A DNA stretch of 64,000 nt from Anodontia alba (GCA_964016985.1 OZ024823.1:126360924-126424923), one strand, 5' to 3'. Positions 11,949 through 23,724 are shown, counted from the stretch's first letter. The notes: generated by a model not told the origin, from the sequence alone. Translations and numbers: made by a program.

Positions 11949-12121
11949 TTCAATCGGATACGCGTCCGACTGATGATCAGAAGGTTCGATTCCCGCCGGG
12001 TCTGGCAATATTCGTTGGTGAAGATTGATCATGAAATATTTCCCACGGTCATTCTCTCCCTGCCGCTGATTCCAGAAGGGCAGTTGTCAGTTTCTACCGA
12101 AAGAATGTGCACACGTACTAT
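11949..12121 (+). mobile_element. tRNA-derived SINE family 1, truncated both ends
   Basis: Starts within the tRNA-like head (gcgtccgactgatgatcag, B-box-like ggttcgattcc) and runs into the family-specific body (gattgatcatgaaatattt, cggtcattctctccctgccg, gggcagttgtcagtttct). It stops after 'gtgcacacgtacta'. The complete copy at 39661-39928 defines the family. Confidence 0.85.
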
Positions 12122-12352
12122 TTAAAAGGGAGGCAAACCATTTGAAAGAGTTGCCTCCCCTGACAGTCTATAGATATTCCCCTTAATCATAAAGGAACAG
12201 CGAGTGCTCAGGCGGCACATTATATTCTGTTGCATTGATTGATTCGGTGGGCGGGCAATGTAGACCTTGCGCAGTCTGAACAGGGCTTTCAGTGCCAACA
12301 TTCGCAGTAAGGAGCCTTTTTCCGACTTGGCAAATCATTTACGTTTTCAAAA

Positions 12353-12480
12353 ATGAGTCGCAACGTCTGAAAACGTACCTGCGGGAATGTGCGCCTAGAG
12401 AAGATTCAGATAAGCCTGTGCATTCGGGCAGTCTGTTCTGAATCTTCACTTGGCGCATGTTGGATAGCCAAAGCTAGCAG
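12353..12480. mobile_element. Family I palindrome
   Basis: Arms gcaacgtctgaaaacgtacc, gtgcgcctagagaagattca / ctgaatcttcacttggcgca around a short apex 'gtgcattcggg'. The apex is weakly paired. Confidence 0.6.
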
Positions 12481-12679
12481 GTTTCTCCATGCGGTCAACA
12501 AAGACACTGATCGAACTAAGATATCCCTAAATAGTTGATTTCTTGAACGATTGGAAGATTTTCTTAGGAACTAAAAATCGAGTTCGAGTCAGCCGTGGTA
12601 AACGATCCATCGGTATTGGAGTTATTGAAGTTTAAGTGCAGTTAGTATAAAACAGCTTAAGGGGAATTTATACATTTTT

Positions 12680-12905
12680 CAGGGGAGCGAATGTTGTCGA
12701 AATTTCATTGCAGCCCTTCTAAAAAGGAGTCTACTCTTAAAGGAAAGACTTTGCTCCCTGTGGGAGCAAATTCTTTCCTTTTAGATCAGACGCCTTCTCA
12801 TGAGGGACTTGGTGCGCAAGAGACAAAACAAATTGCTGCAAAAGTTATTTCCCTTGTAAAACATGGCGGAAAATCTACCAAGTGTATCCCGTCCGCTTAA
12901 ACGAA
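12680..12905. mobile_element. Family K repeat
   Basis: Contains a clear fold gtctactcttaaaggaaag / cctttagatcag-type arms around 'tttgctccctgtgggagcaaa', followed by gttatttcccttgtaaaaca and aaatctaccaagtgtatcc, as in the other copies. Confidence 0.65.
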
Positions 12906-13369
12906 AACATATTAATAAAAAGATGAATTCTTGGCTAAAAACTGTATCGTAGTTATGTTTTTCTTGGCTACATTTGTCTTTTTGAAGTTTCTGGATTTCT
13001 TTGGCTTTCTCATCAACGCTGTTCGGTTTTTGTGACATATGGCAGCAATCTCCAGTATTTTATATGCATTGTGGCAAATGAATGCGCAAGGTCTCATCTA
13101 CGGAAGCCTATTTGTGGCACTGTATTTTGTGTGAGGATGTTTAGTGCTTTGTGTTAACCTTTGTTAACTTGTGACTTCCGTGTTTGACTTTTTTAAGTAA
13201 CGGCTGATGCACTGACAACCCGTAGCCAGTGACTTTACCGTAAACGCTACAGGTAAATATGTATTTCCTGAAGTGCTACAAAGGAAAAGCTGAAAATAAA
13301 AAATAAAATAAATAAAACACTTTTGTATTCCTGTTTCGCCTTAAATGTTTCATGTTCTGTAACTCACCC

Positions 13370-13510
13370 TTTAGAAGACAAAACGCACATGTCAAAAGAC
13401 GTGACACAGAACACAAAAGCCAAAACTCAAAACATAAAACTCAAAAGTAAAAACACGAAAGTCACAAGTTACAAACACAAAACACAGAACATCCTTACCC
13501 AAAAAGACAA
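13370..13510. repeat. Low-complexity acaaaa-rich tract
   Basis: Irregular repeats of aaaac/acacaaa. The open frame across it is compositionally biased (K, T, N) and not a recognisable protein. Confidence 0.6.
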
Positions 13511-14059
13511 TGTCACATATAGGCTTCCATACTCATCAGTTCTAAAAAATCTATTATGTACGCAGCGGCTACAGGTGTCAGTCACATGTGTTTGCTTCTT
13601 GCTGTCTTCACTTTAGTTAGCATTCCATTAGGTATTTCTCATTGCCCTCAATTGTAACATTTTGCATTCTCTTTCAAAAACTACAAATTTACCCATCCCT
13701 CTAGTTGATCAAACCACTCTTCATCATTTAATGTTTTTCTATGGCAAAATCAACATGAAGCCAAACTCAACCGGGAGCCGGACGTGGTTGTATTTGTTTA
13801 CATTCAGGTCCGAAGTAAATTTAAAAATATATGTTTTCATAAGGGTAGTCGAATGAATTTCTGCCGTGACATTGGTCGTTTCGCTGATGTAAATCTGAAA
13901 CAAACATAATTTTGTTTTGGCTGAAATCACCATTTCTTATATTGATATAAGTTAGATATATATGACCACTAGAAATCCCTCCGTGTATTTTCTTCTCTAC
14001 CAAATCTTTCCCCAAAAGAGACGGAGAGTCACGCCTCATGAATATTTAGTGGAATGCTA

Positions 14060-14340
14060 CTTTTAGGGAATGGCGAGGCAACTCTTTCAAAGGTGTTTTG
14101 TCTTTCTTCTGAAAAGGGTTCTAACTCTGAAAGGAAAGAATTAGCTCCTATCGGGAGCGATTTCTTTCCTTCTAGAGTAGACCCCTCTTTTTAGAAGGGT
14201 CTTAGCGTGCAGGAGAACAAACACGAAGACACAATGTTGTCTCCCCTGCAGGAGAACAAACACGAAGACACAATGTTGTCTCCCCTGTAGAAAAATGGCG
14301 TAAACTGCTTTGTTAATGTATATCTAGTCCCCGTAAAGGG
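14060..14340. mobile_element. Family K repeat with internal 46-bp duplication
   Basis: The fold runs ctctgaaaggaaagaatta / gatttctttccttctagag around 'gctcctatcgggagc'. Downstream, a segment beginning gcaggagaacaaacacgaag is duplicated in tandem (14201 and 14248). Confidence 0.65.
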
Positions 14341-14367
14341 AATGCATATACACATCATAAATCGTTG

Positions 14368-14368
<1 letters not shown>

Positions 14369-14451
<83 letters not shown>
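14369..14451. repeat. (TA)n microsatellite
   Basis: About 41 uninterrupted ta units, likely length-polymorphic. The 'YIYIYI' frame on the minus strand is its translation. Confidence 0.97.
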
Positions 14452-14454
<3 letters not shown>

Positions 14455-14589
14455 AAACTCTCTCACCAAAGCAAATAGCATAAAAAGGAATTATGGTTGA
14501 GCAGTATGAGGAGAATAACACTTTCCATAGAAGAAATCAATGTTTTGGTTGTTGCTGTTGTTTTCTTTTCTCTGACAGAAAACCGACAA

Positions 14590-15075
14590 TCTCGGGGGAG
14601 GGGGGGGGGGGGGTAACTTCCTATATATGACATAGTACGGATGTGCGTGCCGAATAGCCCCCTTTTTCAGCGCTGCCAGGTATATGATTGGTCCCCTTTT
14701 TTCAACAAAAAGTATATGAATGGCCCGATTTTTCTAGATTCCTATGTGAAAGGCCCCATTTTTCTGACATTCTGGTATATGCACATATTTTTCGCTCAGA
14801 GATTTTTCTAGGCTGCTTATCCTCTTGGTATTATATGAATTGACTGTGATATTTGTGTAATAACCAGCAAAAAATGGGTACAAAAAATCAAAGGGCAGTA
14901 TATGAATAGGTCAACATTTTGGATGATCAAGTATATGAATGGGTCCGTTTCTTCGAAGGCCAGGTATATGAATGGGGTAGGTTTTGAAATACTGGCTCGC
15001 ACACCCGTACCAAAATTACCCGTGTTACCACCCCCGCCCCAACCCCCTCCCCCCACCCCCCGTCCCCCCCACCCC
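14590..15075. repeat. G/C-run boundaries around a degenerate 'tatatgaatgg' repeat
   Basis: A G-run (14595-14613) precedes several imperfect units with the core gtatatgaatggccc and spacing of roughly 40-45 bp (14681-14970). A C-rich tract follows (15028-15075). The G- and C-runs could form quadruplexes on opposite strands. Confidence 0.6.
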
Positions 15076-15479
15076 GAGCTGACAATATGTACATTTTTAT
15101 CTGATTAATGGGAAACCGAAGTTGATGTATATATATAGGTATCAGTTTTATCACTCATAAAACATACTGTGAGAATTCTGCGTTTTTGATATCTACAGGG
15201 CAAGTTGCTCGGATTTTAGGGGCAATTATCAACATAAAGAAAAGCCACTAAAAGAAGCCCTCTCATGCACTTACACAGCTGCAAGATACAAACAGACATT
15301 ATCTTTTTACTAATTATCTGAGGTTACTGTCTGAGAGTGTGCGGGGAGGATGCGGGGTTAGAGGAGGGGATAATCACTCAGACTCTAGTACGAAAAAGCT
15401 TTTACTTGGCCAAATCAAATGACTGACCAATTCATACTCGTACATCAGTTATATACTCTGTTTTCCAACAAGATAAGTG

Positions 15480-17660
15480 AATATACAGTTTTTTATGCCC
15501 CCCACCCCCTCTCCCCACGCCATGACGTGGAGGAGGACATATAGTTTTACCCCCCCCCCCCCTCATACGTTTGTGTGCCTGTCCGTCCGTGTGTCCGTCC
15601 GTCACACTTCATAGCATTGATCATGTCTCTGCAACTCCCCCCCCCCCCACCCCCCTAGAGTTTTCAATGTAACGGTTTGAAACTTGCACCATAGTAAGGA
15701 TATACACTGAGCATGTGCATCAAGGTCACAGAACTGATTGAATTTTTATTGGTGGAGCTACACTTGATATTCAGAAAATTTGTCTTATACACATGGCATA
15801 GTAGGGCTCGTGTCTTCGCAACTCCGACAGTTTTCAAGATATGGTTTACCATAGTTAGTATATAGACTGCGCATGTGCAGAAAGGTCACAGAACTCTGAT
15901 AGAATTATCATTGGTGGAGTTGCTTACCCTTAATTTACCTAGAAAATTGTCTTATACACATGACATAGTTGGGTTCGTATCTCCGTAGCTCCTCGTACTG
16001 TTTTCATGGTAATAATTTGAAATTTGCACCATAGTAAGGATATAGACATAGCATTTGCATAAATATCACTGATCAAATTATTTATGGTAGAGTTATTTAA
16101 CCTTGATTTACTTAGAACATTTGTCTGATAGACATGACATAGTACGGTTCATGTCTCCACAACTTCTCCTACCATTTTTAATGTAATGATTTGAAACATG
16201 CAGCAAAGTAAGAATGTAGGCTGGGCATATGCATAAAGGTCAGAGAACTCTGATCAAAGTTTAAGTGCTCGAGTGACATACCCAAAATTAACTTAGAAAG
16301 TTTGCCTTATACATATGATATAATGGGGTTCGTGTCACTGCAACTTCTATAGTTTTCAACATAATGATTTGCAACTTGCAGCAAAGTAAGAATATAGGCT
16401 TGGCTTGTGCATAAAGTCACAGAACTCTGATCAAGCTTTTGCTGCTAGGGTTAATTACCCTGGATTTACTTAAAACGTTTGCCTTGTATACATGCCATAA
16501 TAAGGTTTGTGTCTATGCACTTCTACAGTTTTCAAGCTAACGATTTGAAACTTGCTGCAAAATAAGAATATAGGCAGGGCCTGTGCATAAAGGCCACATT
16601 ACTCTGATCAAATTTTCATTGCTAGAGTTACATAACCTTCATTTACTTAAAACTGTCATATTCACATTGCATAGTGCAGTTCATGCCTATGCAACCTACA
16701 GTTTTCATGATTGTGATTTGAAACTTGCACTGCAGAAAAGGTATAGTTTTATCATATGCAGGAAGGTCAGAGAACTCTGATCAACCTCTGATTATTGCAA
16801 GAATTACATAACCTTTATTTATGTAATAATTTTGCCTTGTAAGCATGTCATAGCAGATTTACGAAAGACCGTAGTGACATTTCAACTACATTAATTCAAG
16901 GTTTCAACTTCACGAATTCACGATTTCAGCTTCATGAATTCACGAATTCAACTTCACGAATTCACGAATTCAACTTCACGAATTCACGAATTCAACTTCA
17001 CGAATTCCACTTCACGAATTCAACTTCACGAATTCACGAATTCAACTTCACGAATTCCACTTCACGAATTCAACTTCACGAATTCACGAATTCAACTTCA
17101 CGAATTCACGAATTCAACTTCACGAATTCCACTTCACGAATTCAACTTCACGAATTCACGAATTCAACTTCATGAATTCACGAATTCAGCTTCACGAATT
17201 CACGAATTCAACTTCACGAATTCAACTTCATGAATTCAACAATTGAATTCGTGAAGTTGAATTCGTGAATTCGTGAAGTTGAATTCGTGAATTCATGAAG
17301 TGGAATTCGTGAAGTTGAATTCGTGAAGTTGAATTCGTGAATTCATGAAGTTGAATTCGTGAATTCGTGAAGTGGAATTCGTGAATTCGTGAAGTTGAAT
17401 TCGTGAAGTTGAATTCGTGAAGTTGAAATCGTGAATTCGTGAAGTTGAAATCGTGAATTCGTGAAGCTGAAATCGTGAATTCGTGAAGTTGAAACCTTGA
17501 ATTAATGTAGTTGAAATGTCACTACCGGCTTTTCGTACAGATTTCTAGTGTCTGCAACTCCTCTTACAGATTTCAAGGTCATGTGCGGATATTTGCACCA
17601 TGGCAAGAATAAAGGTTGTGCTTGTGCATGAAGCCTAAATGTCTCTGAAAAAAAGTCGCA
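15480..17660. repeat. Diverged ~175-bp tandem repeat, split by a foldback element
   Basis: Units share gtctctgcaactcc, cagttttcaa, gatttgaaacttgcac, cagaactctgatcaa and cttatacacatgacatag, recurring near 15625, 15808, 15970, 16151, 16333, 16509 and 16683. A last partial unit sits at 17550, after the foldback insertion. Copies are well diverged, so the array is old. C-runs at about 15548-15562 and 15637-15655 mark the left edge. Confidence 0.85.
16860..17537. mobile_element. 678-bp foldback element with EcoRI-repeat arms
   Basis: Outer ends tacgaaagaccgtagtgaca and tgtcactaccggcttttcgt form an imperfect inverted repeat, continued by catttcaactacattaattc / gaattaatgtagttgaaatg. The remaining arms are runs of cacgaattcaactt and acgaattc on the left and their reverse complement on the right, meeting near 17240. 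The 6-bp sequence cagatt flanks both ends (16854-16859 and 17538-17543), consistent with a target-site duplication. The open frame (16934-17233, repeated NSRIQLHEF) is a by-product. No transposase is present. Confidence 0.88.
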
Positions 17661-18230
17661 TGGTTAATGTACAAAGCCAAACTGGCAGTAGCGGGGGCAG
17701 TCATCCTCTTACGGGATCGTCTATTCTTTTTTTCTTTTTTTTTTGTTATTTGTTTACTAATTTATATACGAGCATATAATTGCATTAATTGCATATTAAT
17801 ATTTATCATTTACTTTTCCCTTGTATTTGTGGTAAAATTTGTCGTGTTGATTCTTAATCATTTTTATATTTATTCCTGATAAGTAGAGAGGGGCGGGGGG
17901 TGGCGGCTTGGTGAAGGGCTGAGGGGCGAGGGGGAGGAATGGGAGTTACAAAAACATAAAACTGCACAAAAACCAACCTTTTATATATTTCCAATCTGAA
18001 GAAAAGGGCAATTCTAATGCATATCTGTACTACATGTATATCATATACTGGGCGTTATCAGTCCAAGCCCCATCCTCAGCCCCCGAGACCGGAAGGCTAA
18101 GACCCAAAGTAATGTACTATTTCTTTCACTTTCTCTGTCACCTACACGCACGCAAGCGCGCACACAACTACATGTATCTGTTGTGCCAGATTTCAGTGTC
18201 AAGCAGCGGTTAATTTCCAGGAGCTGAAAA
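17661..18230. other. Non-coding; G-rich tract at 17886-17945
   Basis: T-rich and AT-rich sequence, then a G-rich stretch with several runs of four or more G that could form a quadruplex on the + strand. No gene recognised. Confidence 0.5.
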
Positions 18231-19006
18231 AAAAAAAAAAAATAAATAAATAAATAAATATATTATGCCGACGTCGTACAGTGTAGTGATCATTAATTAA
18301 AAAAATGAAAAAAAAAATGTCATTTGAGACAGCTATCGTCATCAGTAGCTTCTTTTATTTTATTTTATTTTATTTTATTTCATTTATTTATTTATTTTAT
18401 TTTTTTTTTTTTGAGAAAAATCATCAAACTTTTAAATAAAAACCATAAGATTTGCGATTTAGTTTTAAGAAAAAATGATATTGTGATTTATTTTGACAAA
18501 AATTTCTAAAAATTGGCCTATAGTTTCATTAAGGTGTATATCTTAACATCTCTATTTTGTGTAAATGCCATATACTGTAACTAATTAAGAAAATTTATTA
18601 TAAAAACAAAATCAAATTCCAACCGTGCAATACGGTTTAAAAGTATAACACATTATTTATTGCATTGCCAATCAAAAGTTACATTGTTAAATATAATATA
18701 AAACTGTTAATTCCAGAAAGAACTTTACTTATTTTGTGTTTTAAAGTTTTAATCAAACGTTTAAAATATCAAATGACACCACAAAATGTTGCATTGTGGG
18801 ATATAAATATAGCATTTGGAGTCATATTTCTGTTTAAAGCGATGGAGTTACTTGTATGTGAAAATTGTCATATTTGACTTTCCGCTGGCATAACTTCGCA
18901 GTGAAATGAAATTTTTGGATGTGTATTTTAGCAAAATTATTCGGATCGGTAGCTCTATCAGTATATAACTATTCCATTGGAGAGGTAGAAACTTTGTCAT
19001 TTGATC
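18231..19006. other. AT-rich non-coding with simple repeats
   Basis: An A-run leading into aaat units (18229-18260) and ttttatt units (18352-18413). The rest is AT-rich, without conserved frames. Confidence 0.5.
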
Positions 19007-19535
19007 TTTAACACTAGCCCTGCTATGGGCACATTTGGCAGACCATCACGAAAACATACCTATATAATATTGACCCCCTCAAACCCCACTTTTATATAGT
19101 AAAACTGGGGTTTACAGGGGTATACATTATTTTTCTTTTTTCTGCTCAAAACATAGATTGTGGGTACTCGTTAGAACCGCCTCAACATAGATTGTGGGTA
19201 CTCGTTAGAACCGCCTCGGCGAGGCGGTTCTAACGAGAACCCACAATCTATGTTTTGAGCAGAATTATGAAAAATATCAGATTTTTTATCTCAAAATTTT
19301 CAGTTTTTGGTGGTGAAATTTTCAGTATATTTGAATAGGCGTGTTTTCGTAATGCGAAAAACTGATATTTTTTTTTTCGCAAGAAAATAGGATCTGACAC
19401 TTCCTGCAAAAGGTCTCCTAACCTATGGTTACAATTTTGCATGAAATGTAAAATCCTAGTTTCTAGAATAAGTAAGAAATACTATTTCAAAATGATTTTG
19501 CTGTGACTTTTATACAGCATGCAAAGTGTTAGTTT
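19007..19535. mobile_element. Family M MITE split by family A
   Basis: The left arm ctttaacactagccctgctatgg runs to 'tttggcagac' at 19043. The remainder resumes at 19355 with 'gatattttttttttcgcaag', then gatctgacacttcctgcaaa / ttttgcatgaaatgtaaaatcc, and ends cagcatgcaaagtgttag. The family A element sits between the halves, so M is older than this A insertion. Confidence 0.72.
19044..19354 (-). mobile_element. Family A MITE nested in family M, arm duplicated
   Basis: Ends catcacgaaaacatacc and ggcgtgttttcgtaatg. One palindrome arm (acatagattgtgggtactcg through accgcctc) occurs twice in tandem (19151-19184 and 19185-19216) before the return arm, a local duplication at the hairpin. Confidence 0.9.
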
Positions 19536-19733
19536 AATTAAATGTTTCAGAAGTTTTGCTATTTTGTACAGGCTTGGTCAGGTATGGAACTAGACTGGCA
19601 TTAATCTACTGAATTAAACGATAAATGCACAAAAAATGCATTATCTGTCTCTATAAAATCAAAAGAAACCGACTTTTTCTCTTCTAATTTCTCTTCTAAA
19701 GTGAAATTATTAGACGGTAGTGGTCAGCCTTTA

Positions 19734-20036
19734 CATAACGAAAACATGCCTTTTCAAATATATTGAAAATGTTATCACTACAAAATTATCAGATAAAAAA
19801 TTCTGATATATATATATATATATTTTTGTTTTTCATATTTCTATATTTCTGCTCAAAACATAGATTGTGGGTATTCTGTAGGACCGCCTCGACGAGGCGA
19901 TTCTAACGAGTACCCAAAATCTATGTTTTTAGCAGAAATCAGAAAAAAATAATTTATACCCCTGTAAACCCCAGTTTTGCTAAATAAAAGTGGGGTTTAA
20001 AGGGGATCAAAATTATATAGGTATGTTTTCGTGACG
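19734..20036 (+). mobile_element. Family A MITE
   Basis: Ends cataacgaaaacatgcc and gtatgttttcgtgacg. Internal palindrome at about 19857-19928 and the aaccccagttttgc / agtggggttt fold. A short ta run interrupts the left spacer. Confidence 0.9.
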
Positions 20037-20069
20037 ATACAAATCGTGGTATTACATTGGCTTTATTTT

Positions 20070-20136
20070 AGTAGAGTATAAAACAGAGTTATAAGAATAA
20101 GTATTAAGTCACTGGAGACTGGAGTTAGTCTAGTAT
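20070..20136 (-). mobile_element. Family G MITE fragment
   Basis: Reads gtattaagtcactggagact then ggagttagtcta, the reverse complement of the family G left end. Only this end is present. Confidence 0.5.
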
Positions 20137-20413
20137 GGAACCTGAGGAACAAGTTGCACCGATTTCCCGCGCACAGTACAATAACATAATGCCCTTCATA
20201 ACTGAGTGCCTTACGCTATCATTTAGCACAACATACTCACGGAATGGCATTATTAGTATATATACCGTGTTCGACTGGTAACCGCACACTAACGCACAAT
20301 GTGCCTAGGTTTTTCAAAATTACTGGGAAAAGAAACTTGCAATAAAATATCCACTTTAAAAGGGAACACATCCGGGACTTCAGAGGATTATTATCGATCG
20401 AACGATAGGTCGG

Positions 20414-20470
20414 TATCTATCTATCTATCTACATGTATCTATCTGTCTATCTATCTATCTATCTATCTAG

Positions 20471-20540
<70 letters not shown>
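20414..20540. repeat. (TCTA)n microsatellite
   Basis: About 30 mostly perfect tcta units with an acatgta interruption near 20431. The YLSIYLS frame is its translation. Confidence 0.96.
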
Positions 20541-20632
20541 GTCACATATTGTAGGTACATATACTCATTGGAATTACCTTGAGTTACCGAGGCAGTTCAA
20601 ACGAGTACCAATAAAATGCGTTTAAGCAGATG
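20541..20632. repeat. Degenerate GTACTC-type palindrome
   Basis: Imperfect fold catatactcattggaatta / gcagttcaaacgagtacc around 'ccttgagttaccgagg', resembling the central palindromes of families A, D and P but without their ends. Confidence 0.5.
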
Positions 20633-20997
20633 TAGATAAAAGTACACGGTTTGTAGACTACGAATTTGCTTGGCTGTGCGCTTAGATGTGTATGTGCGGT
20701 AATTACGTTGAACTCGGTAACCATTATATTTTTTATGTTTTCCAGATGTATTTCTGTGAGGATCAAGATAAGTGATCGACCAGGATCATGAGAATGGTTA
20801 TAAACAAATTAGCTCTGAAAGCTCAAGACACTGCAAAAAGTAAACACTCGTTCTTCAGTGTTCGCAGGGAAGTATGGCTGTAACCCATTTATGCCGAATA
20901 AACTCGAATACCTCAACCTTTTGGGCAATTCCATTAAAAAACTAATAGAAGATGTCTGGTTAGTTTTTATTATTGCCACGTATTATAGAAATTTTAC

Positions 20998-21062
20998 GCA
21001 AAGTGCAGACCCTGATCAGACGCCGCGTTCTGCGGCGTCTGATCAGGGTCTACACTGTTTGC
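20998..21062. mobile_element. Family H palindrome
   Basis: Near-perfect arms gtgcagaccctgatcagacg / gtctgatcagggtctacact around ccgcgttctgcgg. A well preserved member of the family. Confidence 0.82.
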
Positions 21063-21439
21063 CAATGTCTCTTTTGTGGTACGCTAGGAATAAATGGGTT
21101 AATAGGATCGTGAGCAGTTTACTTCGACATGTATGTAGCAAGGTTGGAGAAATGCGTTACTTGATGTTATAGATGTCTGAAGTGTGGTGATGTTGAGATT
21201 TATCAATCTAAACAGGGAAGTAATTTGAAGTTAATCGACTTCGGAATTAACATGAATAATTGAAGACGTGGTAATTGTTTTTTGAACCGATTTTGTTTTG
21301 TACATACAAAGTGTGAAACTGAACACCTCTAGTCTAGACATTTAAAACCTGGAATATATACGAACGCCTAAGGTAAAGCTATACAGTGCGAATAGTGAAA
21401 GCGCATGCGCACAGTCTTGTCAGGCACTTAACTGCTCCA

Positions 21440-21631
21440 TACCTCCAGATAAGAGTGTAACCATATATATTTTTTTTTTTCTTACTTTTCTGCGAAAACG
21501 TATGTTGAGGGTTCTCATTAGAAGCGCCTCACCGAGGCGCTTCTAATGAGTACCACAACATAAGTTTTCGCCGAGAAATAAAAACAAATCTGAGCAGTTT
21601 GGTTGATAAAAGAGCATCTTATCTGGAGCTA
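21440..21631. mobile_element. Family P MITE (CTCCAGATAAGA ends)
   Basis: Terminal inverted repeat ctccagataaga (21443-21454) / tcttatctggag (21617-21628), with TA next to each end. The centre is a palindrome (cgtatgttgagggttctcat, gaagcgcctc / gaggcgcttc, then taatgagtaccacaacataa) homologous to the family A core. A second copy is at 63779-63920. Confidence 0.78.
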
Positions 21632-22059
21632 TTATGTTCACCGTATATTGGGAGTTTGCTGCAAGTCAAAATTAACTATGCAACATGAGATCATATGCGA
21701 ACAATGAAAGCACAGGCCATACTCAGCGAGCATTTTCTCACTAGGGCATATCACTTTGAATATATAGGCGAACAGAGAAGGCTCTGCTCGGACTGCATGA
21801 GAACGCAGGTTGATCTGGGCTTTTGATGTCGCATATGACATACTAACCCTATCTCATGACATGTTCCAAATTTTCTAGCTGTAAATAGTGGCGAAGGTCC
21901 GGACAAGGCTGCACGCATGCACAGATCTGTGTGGATAATATAATTATTTCTGGGAAAAAGCAGACTTCAGTGCACTGGCTCTTCTCATATGAGCAACGCC
22001 ATGATAGACACATGCCTTGTTAAATCTGTGCACATTCGCAGTTTGATCAGCGTATGTGC

Positions 22060-22170
22060 AGTTCGTATTTAAGAACTGACAATGTGCAGCGATTTCTCCG
22101 GCGAACTGCGCATGCTCAGACCAGACGGCGCATGCGCGCAGTCTGGTCTGGGCATGCGCAGTTTGCATTT
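22060..22170. repeat. Family I-like palindrome cluster
   Basis: Several gcgcatgc / gcatgcgc motifs around 'cagaccagacggcgcatgcg' and 'cagtctggtctgggcatgcg', forming a short fold of the family I type. Confidence 0.5.
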
Positions 22171-22784
22171 ATCTCAAGAGGGGTCTAGTCAAAACACTGC
22201 TCAATTATGTCAATAGTTCTGTGGTTTTGGAAGGAAAAGAGTTAATTCATGCAGTAAACCAATCGGGGGTAATACTAGCTAATTTTGCTGTTGTGAAATG
22301 CACCATTGTGCTTGCCTTGAGAAAAGATATTATATTTTCTCCACTTGGATTGGTTCATTTTACAGGCTATTGAGACCAAAGGCAATTTTGGGATGTGATT
22401 CCAAATTTTGATCAGTGAGTGGAGTTGTGCTTTTTGTGGGTCCTATCCTAAATGTACATGTGTAAATGAAAGCAATTAGGATAAATAGGTGCGAAAACAA
22501 AACAAAAAACAAGAAAACAAACACAACAACATTTATTTATTTTCATTATAGATAACGAATAAAGAGACGACGAAATGTATGTATTATAAATAAATAAATA
22601 CATGAATAAATAAATAAGAGGCAAAAAATAAACATTGTTGATGTGTGGACAATAAGCCGAGATACAGTATATATACTCGAAAAAAAAATGTAGTTCAAAC
22701 TGGGTTTAATATATTCGGTTTCAACATTAATATATGTGTAAAATAGTGCCATAAGACAGTAGGATACGCGTAATATAGCAGACA
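22171..22784. other. Upstream region and possible 5' UTR of the PPP1R27-like gene
   Basis: AT-rich, with aaat-type runs near 22530-22625. A TATA-like stretch (agtatatatact, about 22668-22679) lies roughly 110 bp before the start codon, but AT-richness makes this weak. A non-coding first exon further upstream cannot be excluded. Confidence 0.35.
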
Positions 22785-22965
22785 ATGAGCAGGCGAGCGA
22801 GTCTGTATGCGAAAAAGAACCCAGAGGAGAAGAAGCCAAAGGGGGTTCGGTTTCCTGACGAATTGGTATTTTTAGACAATATAAAAGAAAATGATCTCGG
22901 AGCTCTGGACCACATGCTGAGACGAGCCAGTCTGCAGGTGGATATTAGTGGGATCAACGACGCTG
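22785..22965 (+). CDS. PPP1R27: PPP1R27-like protein, exon 1 (residues 1-60)
   Basis: Exon 1 encodes the N-terminus of a small PP1-binding ankyrin protein. It starts MSRRASLYAKKNPEEKKP and contains KGVRF at residues 19-23, a match to the RVxF-type docking motif by which regulators grip the PP1 catalytic subunit. FPDELVFLDNIKENDLGA follows, the spacing and sequence style of vertebrate PPP1R27 (from memory of the family). The exon ends after GAC GCT G at a good donor (G|GTAGGT), leaving phase 1. The ATG is the first in frame and opens the conserved N-terminus. Family knowledge: PPP1R27 is about 150 residues and inhibits PP1 in vitro; a cytoplasmic or muscle role in this organism is not shown. 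The MYPT/PPP1R12-16 group is the alternative, but those have longer, different N-termini. Confidence 0.85.
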
Positions 22966-22986
22966 GTAGGTATATTAATTCTTAAA

Positions 22987-23143
22987 TAGACTGGCTCCAG
23001 TCTGCTGTGAGAAAATATTTTTCTTTTAATCCTGTTTGATAATCTACCAAAATAAAACCAAAATAATATCATGATTATAAAGGCTGGTTACTAGGATTAT
23101 AAGAAAAAAATATATTTAGTCGTGACGACTGGAGCTAGTCTTA
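22987..23143. mobile_element. Family G MITE just after the exon 1 donor
   Basis: Ends tagactggctccagtc and gactggagctagtctta form a terminal inverted repeat with TA at both sides. Inside is the family G body (taatcctgtttgataatc, aaccaaaataatatcatgat, tataaaggctggttacta). It starts 21 bp into intron 1. Confidence 0.8.
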
Positions 23144-23724
23144 AACATGTTAAAGCGATAAGGAAACAAATGTAGAAGACGACGTTCTACTTTTTATTGT
23201 TATTATGTTTTAGAGAATATAAAACTTGGCGTTTTGAGTAAGACCAGTCATATGAAATGTCAAACATTTGATCTGTTTGTTATTTGAAATGTCAAGCCTA
23301 ATTTGAAATGTCAGCCTTATTTGAAATGTCAAACGTTATTTGTTAAGCCTTAAGACGTAGCATTTCTTGTGAAGAAATCTCAAGCCTCATTTTCTTTCCA
23401 AAATACAAAAAAGGTCGTCTGCTGCAGTTGTGATTAGCACTTTAATGATAGAGTTGGAACTAAACATGAGAGAAAGGCACTTATGTCATAAACGAACAGC
23501 GAAGACAGCATGCGCGCAGTCTGCCGAAGAACGGTAGCCATTATTCTGCTAGCATACCTTCGTTGTCCGCATATGGTGTAAAGGCCATTTTCTACTGTTG
23601 TGTTCGTCAGTTTTATATTTATAGAAATATCATTCCGCGTGGGAACAACGAAGGTCCAGATCAGTATGCGCATGCGCGATCTGACAGGAGTATTCGCTGT
23701 TCACGATTACATTCCAAAACATTT
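23144..23724. other. Intronic, partly repeated
   Basis: Contains three or four imperfect units of 'tttgaaatgtcaa' (23250-23340) and a family I-like fold near 23640-23690 (cgaaggtccagatcagtatg). No gene. Confidence 0.45.

Noticed and set aside
16934..17233. 99-codon frame NSRIQLHEF repeats
   Set aside because: Translation of the foldback arm; the return arm encodes nothing comparable.
22668..22679. TATA-like agtatatatact upstream of exon 1
   Set aside because: Such strings are frequent in this AT-rich sequence, and no transcription start evidence is available.
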